DNA from: Neocallimastix lanati (nom. inval.)
Lineage: Eukaryota; Neocallimastigomycota; Neocallimastigomycetes; Neocallimastigales; Neocallimastigaceae
Reading direction: 5' to 3'
Assembly: GCA_016946835.1 (NCBI GenBank)
Contig: JACVTC010000050.1
Span: forward strand, 662,501-726,500
DNA length: 64,000 nt
The notes beneath the pieces are model-generated. The model had not been told where the DNA came from and made no database searches. It saw only the letters and a list, made by a program, of their open reading frames with translations. Position 1 is the stretch's first letter. Each line of letters starts with the position of its first letter. This document shows positions 31,834 to 42,854 of the stretch, piece by piece. The position numbers and the translations under genes are program-made.

Positions 31834-33711
31834 TTATTGAGTTTTGTAACTAAGATAAGATGTATCTCCCAATTTTCTTGGATTTAACATATTCTTAACA
31901 AGGAAGACAATACCTATTAATAAACTTATACTACCAACAATAATATAACCTATACCAAGGAATGGATTCTTTCCTCCAAACGCTGAAGTATTACTAATAA
32001 TTATTGATTTAGTCCCTCCAAAGCTTTTAACATCAAAACCTTTATTTTAAATATATATATTAAAATTTTTTTCATTATTATTATTTTGATTTAATTAAAT
32101 TTTTTTTTGAAAATATAATAAGAACAAATAAAATATATATATATATATATTTTATATATAAAAAAAGAATCATATAATAAATAAAAATAAAAAAAAAAAA
32201 AAAAAAAAAAAAAATAAAATAAAATAAAATAAAAATAAAATAAAATAAAAATAAAATAAATAAAAATAAATTAAATTAATAAAAATAAATAATAAATAAA
32301 TTTATACTAAATAAAATAAATAAAAATAAAAATAAATTTATAAATTAAATAAATAAAAATATAAATCTATAGCTATATCTATATATATTTATTACATATT
32401 TAATTTTTAAACTTACTATCAGTTATTTCAATATCATATATTCCTTCTTTTAAATTTTCATTCTTATTTTGACCATATAATTTTCTAAAGTTTGGAAGAC
32501 CAGCAACTCTCATCCAAACTTGGAAACGTTCCATTTCAGCTAATTTTGGGAAATTTGTCCTATTGTATCCACCATTATATTTTGGGAACACTTTCTTCCA
32601 ATTTGGTGGTGGTGAAAATAACGATTTAATTTGGACATCATTTAACTTATCTAGGTTCATATTCTTATATTTATCTTTGTCTGAACTCCATGAGATACCT
32701 TCTTCTTTAAATTCATAATAAGTACCATTACTTTTTAAATTTGAAATTTCATCTAATACGTTGAATATAATGATATATATATTTAATATATATATAATTT
32801 ATATTTACAATATCAATAATTATTTACAAAAATAAAAAAAAAAAATTTTTATCAAATAAAATTTATTTTTTAATTATTTTATTAATGAATGTTTAATTTA
32901 TCTATTTAAATAAATATTTTAAGTGTTATTTAATTATACTGTTTTTTTTTTTTTTTTTATTAAAAAAAACATAAAGATAAATTTTATTTACCACTAAAGA
33001 ATGAATTTGCAATTAAACCACATGGATAAATTTGTTTATTGTCTTCAGTTTTGTCAAATGGTTCACAAGCAGAACTAACCTTACTTATTGGAGTATCTGA
33101 TTTTAATTGTTTCGCATCATAACTCTTACTATAATCTCTATGATTTTGATAGAAGTTGGTTAATCTATAATATAAATAAACAGGTTTTTTATAAGTTTCA
33201 AAAATTTGAAAACTTAATTTACAAATGTGATTTTGACTATCATATTTCCATTGACGAATTGGAACTGGTGGATTAATACCTTCACTACAATTAGTATAAT
33301 CAAGAATAATTTCATCTACCTTTTATTATTAAAAAAGTATTATTATTAATATTATTTATTATAATTTTAATTACCTTATTTATTCCTATTATTATTATTA
33401 TTATTATTAAAATTATTAAAATATAGAAAAACAAATATAAAATCATTTACAGATTCAGACGATAAATAAAGTATAATACCAATTGGAATAAATATTATTC
33501 CAATGACAAAGAATATTGGTATAACATTTTTTGGTGTAAGTAATGGTTGCCAAGACTTTAATTTTTGTTGTTTAAACGCCGTATCTATTTATATATTATT
33601 ATAAGTTATTATAAATTTTAATTATATTTATGTTAATAAATTACAATTTGATATAAAAATAAAAAAAAATAATATGAATATATATTAAATATCAAGTCTC
33701 TATTTATTATC

Positions 33712-33755
<44 letters not shown>

Positions 33756-33911
33756 TTTTTAAATTATCATTTATGAAATACGGTTTTATTTTATTATTAA
33801 TTATTTTTTAAAAAAACATTTGAATTTTAAATAATATATATAAATATATCTATATAAAGCGTTTTAAAATAAATTACCAGCTGGCCTATTGGATTGATTA
33901 TTATTTGGCAT
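31834..33911 (-). CDS. CDC50/LEM3-family subunit of P4-ATPase phospholipid flippase
   Basis: CDC50 proteins are obligate partners of P4-ATPases, needed for ER exit and phospholipid flipping. Five exons in phase: 33911-33878, 33584-33451, 33319-32992, 32752-32417 and 32039-31834, giving 345 residues, a normal family length. The topology is classic: short cytosolic N-terminus with DTAFKQQKLKSWQPLLTP, TM1 at about 31-53, a large luminal domain and TM2 at about 305-328. Luminal landmarks: YYRLTNFYQNHRDYSKS, YPCGLIANSFF, FPKYNGGYNRTNFP, ERFQVWMRVAGLPNFRKLYG and, before TM2, VKSFGGTKSIIIS with GGKNPFLGIGY. Paired luminal Cys residues typical of the family are present. The stop is TAA. Lem3, Cdc50 and Crf1 types cannot be told apart here. 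Confidence 0.95.
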
Positions 33912-35727
33912 TTCTTATATATATATATATTATTATTATTATTATTATTAATTTATTATTAATTATAATAATTATTTTGATTTGATTTAAATTATTTTAT
34001 TAAACTGCGTATTATAAGTTATAGTTTTATGAATAATTTCATAATTTCATGTGCTTTATAATGACTGTTATTTCTTTTTTCTTTTTTCTATAAAATAAAT
34101 TTAAAAAAGTGTTGAAATTTTCTTTTATGTAACAATTCAAAATTTATTGTATATATATATTTATTTTGTGTTCTATCAAACTTTAATATAATTATTTCCT
34201 TTTACGTATATTATTTGAAATTTATTATTTTTCCTAATTTCAGTTTAATATTTCTTATTAGTTTTTAAAATTCGAAAATCCAGATTTTAGTTTATTTGAT
34301 TATTTTAATTTTATTTAATTATTAAAATAAATATTTTATCTTTATTTTACTTTTTTTTTTTTTTTTTTTAATTTTATTATTTTATTTTTTAATATGATTC
34401 ATTCAATATTAAAAAATATATATTATATAAATAATTTCATAATTATATATAATTATTAATTTATTTCCATAAGAAAAAAAATTATATAAATTGTTTTAAA
34501 TTTTTTTATTTTAAACAAAACATTAAATATAAATTTGAATATATAGAAAATTCATACTTCATATTTAATTTATTATAAAAATATTTATATAAAATATTAT
34601 TATAAAAATATATATATAAATAATAAAATACAAATATAAAATAAAAAATAAAAAAATATAAATAATAAATAATAAATACATATATCATAAATATAAAAAT
34701 ATAATTGTAAACTATAAAATAAAATAAAATTTTATTATCTATAAAACCAAATTATATTATATAAAATTATATATATATTATATAAAATTATATATATATT
34801 ATTAAATATTAATTATTTTATGTTTATTATTTATTATTTAAAAATATATTTTTAGAAATATTTAATAAAAATATATTTAAAACTTTATTTATTATAAGTA
34901 TTTTCAAATTTTTGTATATTACATACAATATGATTATATTTTATCCTTTTATTAAATTAAGTTAAATAAAAGATTGATTTTCCAAAATATATTTTTTTAT
35001 TTTTATATATATCTTTTAAAATAATAATTATTTTAAAAACATAATTACATTTATTACAATTTACACAAAATTTTTTTTATTATTATTATTAAATTTCTTT
35101 AATGTTTTTTAAAAAAAAGAAAATAATATAATTAATATCATTACATTTGACTGAATAGTTTTCTAAATATGATAATAAAAAAAATTTAATCAAACTGTTA
35201 TAATGTATAAGATATAATAATTAATATATTATAATATTAAGTATATTATTGTTTAAATATTTATTTTAAATTTAATATTAATACTAATGAACTATAAAGT
35301 GGTTTAATGTTTGTAAAAATAGTATTATATATTATTATAATAAAATAAATTTTTATTTCTATTTTATCTTTTTTTTATTATTAAGTTATTTTTTTATTCA
35401 ATAATAATAACTTAATAATAATAATAAAAAGATTAAATAAATCTTCTCTAAAGATATCTAATATGTCAAATTGTTTTTTAAGCATTCCTATAAACATAAT
35501 TAAATATAAATATGATCAGATCTTATTATACATAAAATTATATTTTTGTGTTCACGTGATTCATATATGGTATTTTCTTATTGACATATTAAAAAATGGT
35601 TTTTGCTCATTTAAAAAAATCACAAATATATATATTTAATAATATTAAAATTAGTCCTATATATATTCATATATATATATATATTTTTTTCCAAAATTAT
35701 ATAATATATACAGAAATATATCAAACT

Positions 35728-35764
<37 letters not shown>

Positions 35765-36290
35765 ATTTATATTAAATAATTAAATATTTTTATTATTTTT
35801 TTTAAAAAACAAGAGATTTTAAAATTTAAATTTTAATTACAAGAAATTAAATAATTAGAATATATATATAATATATATTAGTAAATTAAACTTTTAAATT
35901 AGAAATAATAAATAAATAAATAAAATAATAAAATAAAAGTAATATTCTACTATTTCTGCTATATTTATTACATTGAAAATTACAGACACATTTATATTTT
36001 ATAAAAAAAGTGATAATACATAAAGAATTATATATTAAAGAATTTAAATTTTTTTAAAAAAAAAAAAAAAAAAAAAGTATAGGAAGTGTTAAACACAGTT
36101 TTAAACAAAAATATTATTTAATAATAATTTATTTAGATAAATTTATAAAACTCTAAATACAAATTTCAAATTAAAAAAATTTCAATTTCATATATTTTAA
36201 TTTAAAAATACAATTAATGTAAAGAGATAATATATTATAATTTGAATTTAAAGTACAACTAAAACACATGTATTATATTATATTTTAAAA
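33912..36290. other. AT-rich divergent intergenic region
   Basis: Separates the CDC50-type gene from the first transporter and should contain both promoters. TA runs, poly(A) tracts (35731-35763, 36055-36076), a short duplicated TTATATAAAATTATATATATA segment at about 34755-34800, and no coding signal. The minus-strand frame at 34.5-34.7 kb is Tyr/Phe/Ile low-complexity and not credible. Confidence 0.6.
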
Positions 36291-37469
36291 ATGATATCAA
36301 TAAATGATAATAAAGAAGTAGAAATTGATATAAGTGTCGTTAAAGATAAAGAGATTACTAATAAACCTTTGAATGAAATAAAAAATGAGAATCAAGAAAC
36401 TATAGAAATTGCAACAAAAGAAAAACCAGTGGAAGACAGTCGTTTAAGAAAAATATGCGTCAATCGTTTTTGGTTATATGCTCTTGCTATTACCTGTACA
36501 TTTTTGTGGGGTAGTGCATTTCCAAGTGTAAAATTAGGTTATGAGAAATTTCATATTAATAAAAAAGATTTGAAGTCTATAATTTTATTTGCTGGTTTAA
36601 GATTTACTTTTGCTGGTTTATTAATTATTGCTTTTTACTGTATTATTAGAAAACAGTTAATATTACCAAAATTAACACAATTACCAGATATTATTATTTT
36701 AGGTATTATAGGTATCACTTTCCAATACATTCTCTTTTATTATGGTCTCAGTAATTCTACTGGTGTAAAGTCTTCAATTATTAATTCTTTAAGTACTTTT
36801 CTTCAAGTTGTATTAGCTCATTTTATCTTTAAAAATGATAGAATTACTGTTAGAAAAGCCATTGGTTGTGTTGTTGGTTTCATAGGTGTTGTCGTTATTA
36901 ATATTGGTGGAGCTATATTCAGTAAAAGTAAGGATGGTAATGAAGTAGACATATCTTTTGCATTAGATGGAGAAGGAGTGTTAATGTTATCTTGTGTAAT
37001 GTCTTCTATTTCTACCATTATTGTTAAGCTTTTGACTGCTAAGGGATCCCTTTTCAAATCCTTAAGAGATAATGAAGAAAAAAAAGGAGAAAAGAAAAAG
37101 CCTGATATTATCATGATAACTGGTTATCAAATGTTTGTTGGTGCTTTAATTATTGATATTATCGCAATTATTTGGTTAATATTTTCACCACTTAAACCAA
37201 ATGATAATTCAGATGAGAAGCAATATAAGAATGTAAGCTTTACTGGTTATTTATTATTAATTTACATGTCATTGTTATCTGCTATCGCTTTCTCTATCTG
37301 GAATACGTTATTAAGATTCAATAATGTAGGTAAAATTGCTTTTTTCCGTTTCCTTATTCCAATATTTGGTACATTATTATCAGGTATTTTCCTTGGTGAA
37401 AATCTCCTTAAATTAGAAAACTTAATTGCTTTAATTTTAGTATGCTTGGGTGTCGTTATTGTATGTTAG
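36291..37469 (+). CDS. EamA/DMT-superfamily transporter, copy 1
   Basis: An integral membrane exporter or metabolite carrier of the drug/metabolite transporter superfamily; substrate unknown. Single exon, 392 residues. A hydrophilic 55-60-residue N-terminus (acidic/Lys-rich) precedes two EamA repeats (about 62-206 and 228-391) with about ten membrane segments. Signature stretches: TFLWGSAFPSVKLGYE in TM1, LFAGLRFTFAGLL, YYGLSNSTGVKSSIIN, AHFIFKNDRIT and GCVVGFIGVVVINIGG in repeat 1; WNTLLRFNNVGKIAFFRFLIPIFG-type sequence and GIFLGENL in repeat 2. A Lys-rich loop sits between repeats. These stretches look like clostridial EamA proteins, and the gene lacks introns amid intron-rich neighbours, which suggests bacterial origin. 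The 5' leader is A-rich; the stop is TAG. A close paralogue follows in tandem. Confidence 0.93.
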   Translation: MISINDNKEVEIDISVVKDKEITNKPLNEIKNENQETIEIATKEKPVEDSRLRKICVNRFWLYALAITCTFLWGSAFPSVKLGYEKFHINKKDLKSIILFAGLRFTFAGLLIIAFYCIIRKQLILPKLTQLPDIIILGIIGITFQYILFYYGLSNSTGVKSSIINSLSTFLQVVLAHFIFKNDRITVRKAIGCVVGFIGVVVINIGGAIFSKSKDGNEVDISFALDGEGVLMLSCVMSSISTIIVKLLTAKGSLFKSLRDNEEKKGEKKKPDIIMITGYQMFVGALIIDIIAIIWLIFSPLKPNDNSDEKQYKNVSFTGYLLLIYMSLLSAIAFSIWNTLLRFNNVGKIAFFRFLIPIFGTLLSGIFLGENLLKLENLIALILVCLGVVIVC

Positions 37470-38839
37470 GGATAAAAGAATATTAAAATAATTACTATAG
37501 ATAATTTGCATAAAAATATATTTAGTGTTAAGCAATTAGTTAGTGTTATTTTATATCTTTATTGATTTCTTTTATTATTTTCATATTTAACTTTCTTTTT
37601 GAATATACATGAAAATATAAATATAATAATAATAATAATATATAATTAATAATGAATGATTATGTTCATTATTATTTTTTTTTTTTTATTATTATTATTA
37701 TTAATTTAAAAAATAAAATTTTATGTTAACAATTAAAAATAATATAATACAATATAATATAATATAATATAATTTTTAATATAATAATAGATTATTATAT
37801 AAATCAAAATGTTGTACAATTTAAGTAACCCATGCCAATTTTTTATTTTTGTAATTATCATTTAATATTATTATTATTTAATACAATGAATTCCTATTAT
37901 ATAATTTTATATATAATATAAATATAAAAATAAAAAATAAAAAAAAAAAAAAAAAAAAAAAATAATAATAATAATAAAGGAAAGAATTATGAAATAAAAC
38001 TTGCTATTATAAACTTCTATCTAATCTTAAAAAAATAAAATTTAAAAACTTTAAAGAATTTATTATAATATACGAAATAAAATATTTTTTTATGAATTAA
38101 TATATTTAAAAATAAAAATTTAACGAAAAACTAAATATAAATATTATTATTATTATTTTTTTCTTCATTAAAAGCACATATATAAAAATATTCCTTAATT
38201 TTATTTTAAACTTTATTTTATATTAAAAATAATTGTCAAAAAAAAAAAAAAAAAAAAAAAAAAAATAAAATTAAAAATTAATACTTAGTATTAATTTATT
38301 TATAGATTTTTTTATTATTATGGTATAAATTTGGATTTATTTTATATGTAGATGATCTATTTTATTCATAATCTAGGCGGAAGGAAATATATAGAGTAAT
38401 TATCGTAAAAAAAAAAAAAAAAAAAAAAAAAAGAAACTCATGATTTATATAACAAAAATTGAAAAAGTATATATAAAAGAAAATAAATAATCAAAATAAA
38501 AAAAAAAATAAAATAAAAAAAAATTAACTTAAAAAAATTATTTATCGTATAAATTATCTTAATTCTTAATATAAGCATATTGTTTAACTATCAAATACTT
38601 TTAATGTGAATTAAAACAAAAAAGCAAAAAACAGAGTATTAAAAAGCAAAAACAAAACTATATATATATATATATATAATAATAATTTATAGTAGATTAA
38701 TATTATTCAAAAAAAAAAAAATATTTATTCTTAAGAATTTTTATATACTCAATTACTATCTTTTTATTATTAATAGTTTCAAATTAATATAAAATTTATT
38801 ATTTTCAATAATAAAAAAAAATTAAATATTTTTATAATA
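37470..38839. other. Intergenic region between the two transporter copies
   Basis: AT-rich, with an AATAT run at 37741-37775 and poly(A) tracts at 37939-37961, 38239-38265 and 38407-38431. The only slight GC rise is GGCGGAAGGAAA at about 38378, which shows no coding context. No further gene or degraded third copy was found. Confidence 0.6.
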
Positions 38840-40015
38840 ATGACCGAAGAAACTATTAAAAAGACTAATGTAGTTGTAGATATAAATAATACACAAGATA
38901 ATGAATCAACGAAAATCAATATTGAGAAATTACAAGGAAAAGAATTAAATGATGTAAATAAGACTCTTTTAGGATCGGTGACTATAGAGGAAGGTCGTGT
39001 AAAGAAAATATTCACTAAAAGACTGAACATCTATATATTTGCTATCATTTGTACTTTCCTCTGGGCTTCTGCTTATCCTACCATTCGTTTAGGTTATGAT
39101 GAATTCCATGTTAATAAGAACGATTTGAAATCAGTTTTTTTATTTGCTGGTATTCGTTTCACACTTTCTGGTATTATGATTATTCTGGGTTACTGGGTGG
39201 TCAAGAAAAAAATAGTTCTACCTTCTAAAAAATTAATGCCAGATATTATTGCCTTAGGTATTATTACGGTAACTATTCAGTATATTGTTTTCTATGCTGG
39301 GGTAGGAAACACAACTGGTGTTAAAAATTCAGTTTTTAATTCTTGTAATACCTTTTTCACAGTCATTATAGCACATTTTTTATTCAAAAATGATAGAATT
39401 ACAGTACCTAAAGCTGTTGGTTGTGCTATTGGTTTTTTGGGAGTCATTATTATAAATTTAGGTTTTGACTTCTTTCTTGGTCGTGGTAAAAAATTTGAAT
39501 TTGGATTTACATTAAATGGAGAAGGATTAATACTAATGAATTGTCTTATTTCTTCTATTGGTAATGTTTTGGTTAAAATTATTAATAATACTGGTTCTCT
39601 ATTCAAATGGAATAAATTTACCAAGGAAGAAAAAGGTAAAAAGAAAGTTGACATCATTCTAATTACGGGTTATCAAATGCTATTTGGTGCGGTCTTAATT
39701 GATATCTTTGCATTAATATGGATTTTCATTTCGCCACCAACCCCCGTTGAAGGTTCATTAGATAAGCCATATACTTCTATATCTATATTAGGTTATTTAT
39801 TAATGTTTCATATGGGTCTAATTTCAGCAGTTGCCTTCCCTATTTGGAATACGTTATTAAAATTTAATAATGTAGGAAAAATATCCTTCTTTAATTTCTT
39901 AATTCCTGTTTTTGGTACTTTCTTATCAGGGATCCTTCTTGGAGAAAACTTATTTAAAATTGAAAATTTGGTATCACTAATTTTAGTATGTATAGGAGTA
40001 ATAATTGTGTGCTAA
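38840..40015 (+). CDS. EamA/DMT-superfamily transporter, copy 2
   Basis: Tandem paralogue of the upstream transporter, same strand, single exon, 391 residues, collinear from TM1 to the end. Equivalent landmarks: TFLWASAYPTIRLGYD, LFAGIRFTLSGIM, FYAGVGNTTGVKNSVFN, AHFLFKNDRITVPKAVGCAIG, DIILITGYQMLFGA, WNTLLKFNNVGKISFF and SGILLGENLFKIENL. The N-terminal 55 residues diverge much more than the membrane part. Differences in TM1 (Gly-Ser-Ala-Phe versus Ala-Ser-Ala-Tyr) and in the repeat-1 loop could mean changed substrate preference. Ends in TAA. Confidence 0.93.
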   Translation: MTEETIKKTNVVVDINNTQDNESTKINIEKLQGKELNDVNKTLLGSVTIEEGRVKKIFTKRLNIYIFAIICTFLWASAYPTIRLGYDEFHVNKNDLKSVFLFAGIRFTLSGIMIILGYWVVKKKIVLPSKKLMPDIIALGIITVTIQYIVFYAGVGNTTGVKNSVFNSCNTFFTVIIAHFLFKNDRITVPKAVGCAIGFLGVIIINLGFDFFLGRGKKFEFGFTLNGEGLILMNCLISSIGNVLVKIINNTGSLFKWNKFTKEEKGKKKVDIILITGYQMLFGAVLIDIFALIWIFISPPTPVEGSLDKPYTSISILGYLLMFHMGLISAVAFPIWNTLLKFNNVGKISFFNFLIPVFGTFLSGILLGENLFKIENLVSLILVCIGVIIVC

Positions 40016-41307
40016 TTTATAAATGATTACATACATATCAAAATTTTTATGTAGATACATATATATATGTAATATTTTTTACTCTATGGAGAAAAAAGTT
40101 TTATTACAAACAATATTTTTCATTTATATCATTAATATTATTGATGGAAATAAGTAATTAATTAGTAGTAAAAATTATAATATAAAATAATTGTACATAT
40201 TTTTAAAAATTAATGCAAAAAAATTATTTTAAGCATTAAGAATATTGTGTTATAAATCAAAAATATATTATATGAAATTATTATAAAAAAATATTAAATA
40301 TAATATACATAAAATATATCATTAATAGAATAATGAATATTATAAATTATTTAATGTAAATATATATATAATAAAAGAGTATTATTTAGAGCAATATTAA
40401 ATACTACATGACTTTTATTTATTTATATGAAGCATAATGAGAAACAAATTATGTTTATAGCAATATATTACATATGTTATATATAATTAAGATATTTATA
40501 AAAATATGATATTGATTATTTTTAGTATTAATATATTAAAAAGATGCGATAATAAAATTTAAATTTATTAAATTATTATTTAAATTTAATTAAACAATCA
40601 ATAAATATGAATATAACATTATAACAATTTATGAAAAAAAAATTTTTTTCTATTTTATTTTTGTTGTTGTTAACTTTGATTTACTTTAAAAAATATATAT
40701 ATATATATATATATATAAATAATATTTAATCAAATATAATATAATCTTAAACAATCAATAAATATGAATATAACAATATAACAATTTGTGAAAAAAAAAT
40801 TTTTTTTTTTATTTTATTTTTGTTGTTGTTTGATTTACTTTAAAAAAAAAAAAAAAAAAATACATATATATATATAATATTTAATCAAATATAATATAAT
40901 CTTGTATATTATTGTAATTATTATTATAATTATTACTATTATTAAAATATTTTTATTATCATAAATCTTTGAATTTATGAATAATTATACCATCAAATTT
41001 AATATATTATAATATATTATGACATTTTATAATATGTTGATATTCTCAGTATTTTATATACTTAAATCACAAAGAACTATACAGATTAATATATAAAATA
41101 AAAATAAAATATATTACTTAATAAATATTAATAATTAACCTCTATGTTTTTTTACTACGTAATCGGTTATAGTACTTGTACTATTAAATAAGTGAAAATT
41201 ATTTTAACATTTCAATTTCATTATTATTATTTAAAATTAAAAAAAAATTCATTTATATCTATATATATAACTTAAAAATGAAATTTTTTAAATTTAAGTA
41301 ATAAATA

Positions 41308-41344
<37 letters not shown>

Positions 41345-41409
41345 TTTTTATTTTAAATTTTGATATTGATCATTATAATTATTATAAGTTATTTAAAATT
41401 AATTATTTA
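40016..41409. other. AT-rich intergenic region with local duplication
   Basis: 3' flank of the second transporter. Apart from the tandem duplication at 40592-40905 and a poly(A) tract at 41313-41342, nothing recognisable. Confidence 0.6.
40592..40905. repeat. Tandem duplication of about 157 bp
   Basis: Two adjacent copies start with AAACAATCAATAAATATGAA at 40592 and 40749. Both continue through ATAACAATTT(A/G)TGAAAAAAAA, TTTTTGTTGTTG, GATTTACTTTAAAA, a TA or A tract, and TAATATTTAATCAAATATAA. They differ by a few substitutions and by tract lengths, so the duplication looks fairly recent. Confidence 0.9.
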
Positions 41410-41521
41410 AATGTTAGCACCGTTATACCGCATGCGGCAGAAGAGATGTGGTATGGCTTAGGTAAGAATGATAGTATTTATAATAGAGAATGGCCGAGCT
41501 TTGACAAAATCTGCTATTAAA
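41410..41521 (+). pseudogene. Fragment of bacterial-type leucyl-tRNA synthetase
   Basis: A GC-rich island (roughly half G+C in its core against a background near 15-20%) reading MLAPL in one frame, then, after a one-base shift, PHAAEEMWYGLG and SIYNREWPSFD before a TAA. In bacterial LeuRS the anticodon-binding domain has the same order: (L/N)xPxxPHxxEEmWxxLG, S(I/V) and WPxxD. Only about 35 residues survive and nothing else of the enzyme is visible nearby. IleRS/ValRS anticodon domains are a weaker alternative. The identification comes from motif memory, not from a search. Confidence 0.55.
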
Positions 41522-41587
41522 TATATTTATTTTCATATTTCTATTTTTATGTTACTAATTAAATATTTTTTGAATAAATTTAATATT

Positions 41588-41624
<37 letters not shown>

Positions 41625-42204
41625 TTCTAGCAATTTATTGAAGATGTAATTTGAAATGAAATTTTAAAGTAATTATTTACGTATTAATAATATAAATTTT
41701 TTTTTCATATATTTTTTTAATTATATTTAGGTTTATTTTAATTTTTTTTCATTATTATTTGAGCTTTAATTTTTTAAGGCCTATAATTATATACCAGTTT
41801 AAATCATTTTCTTTGCTATTTGGATTGAATAATAAATTTATAGTTTTTTAAGCTAATATATACTGTTTATATATATAGTAATATTTTATTTTTTTAAACT
41901 ATTGGAATGAATAACTACAATTAAATATATAAATATATATATATACATTTATTATTATTATTATTATTTCTTTTGTAAAATATTTATATTATAAAATTTC
42001 ATTAAATAATTATTTTTCCCTATTAAATTTCAATCAGATACATGTTTTAATGATTAGTGATATTATAATATTTTAATGAATAGTAATAGTCATTTTACTT
42101 TTAAAGAATATCTTATTTACATATTTATTTTAAGAGTTTTGCAAAGTTGCATTTTGGAGTAATTATAGTATTATTGCTATATTTATTAGCATTTTTTTAT
42201 TTAT
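41522..42204. other. AT-rich intergenic region
   Basis: TA run at 41591-41622, otherwise undistinguished AT-rich sequence. Slightly higher complexity towards 42.1 kb may be decayed transposase sequence continuing from the neighbour, but no frame supports it. Confidence 0.5.
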
Positions 42205-42682
42205 TCAGCTAACATCTGTAACTTATTCTTTATTTTATAATATCAACAAAGAAGTAGTATAAAAAGTATTTGAATCTTTAATATAAATTCTAGTAATGAA
42301 CATTTTATAACTAAAGTTTATGTGCAATATAAAAAGAACCATTAGTAAATATATCTTTATTATACTTCATAAATAGTTTTACTTGAATGGGGATTGGAAA
42401 ATTATTAGATTTGGATTTTCGAATATCATAAAATTCTCATTTCTTACCATTTTATAATATTTTGATTCATTATGAATTTCATCAAACTTTGTTACATCAG
42501 GAGGTTGTTGTTTATTTATATTTCTTGTTATTTGGGATTTAATTTCATTATATTCAGGACTTATAAATCCTATTTCTTGTTAAGCTTTATTAAACATACT
42601 TTTAGATTTTTATCCCCAAAGGAATTGAACTTTTTCTTTTTTTGTTTCCAATTTTATGCTTTGTAATTGATATTGATGCCTC
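42205..42682 (-). pseudogene. Relic of a MULE-type transposase
   Basis: Read on the minus strand from 42682: a KHKIGNKKRKSSIPLGI segment, a stop, QEIGFISPEYNEIK, PPDVTKFDEIHNESKYYK, ENFMIFENPNLIIFQSPF, then a frame change, DIFTNGSFYIAHKL, and another shift to SYKMFITRIYIKDSNTFYTTS. This matches the order of MULE (Mutator-like) transposases associated with FLYWCH-type zinc fingers, where DGTFxxAP is the conserved catalytic-Asp block; here Asp is replaced by Asn. Several stops and at least two frameshifts make it inactive. No terminal inverted repeats were found. Confidence 0.65.
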
Positions 42683-42854
42683 AAATTCCTATTTATGTGT
42701 AAATAATTATTGAAAATAAAATTTTTTTTATGTTGTTCTATTCTATTTTAATATTTTAATTAAATAAATATATATTTTATACTAAATTAATAAATTATAT
42801 TCTTCTCTCTCCCTAAAAGAGTTACAAAAGTATTCTTTAAAATGAGACATCGCA

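Noticed and set aside
38370-38396. Small GC-richer patch (GGCGGAAGGAAA) between the transporters
   Set aside because: Too short, no open frame or motif; treated as chance.
41412-41462. Mini-ORF MLAPLYRMRQKRCGMA as an independent small protein
   Set aside because: Only its first residues fit a known pattern; the neighbouring frame continues a tRNA-synthetase motif, so a frameshifted fragment is the better reading.
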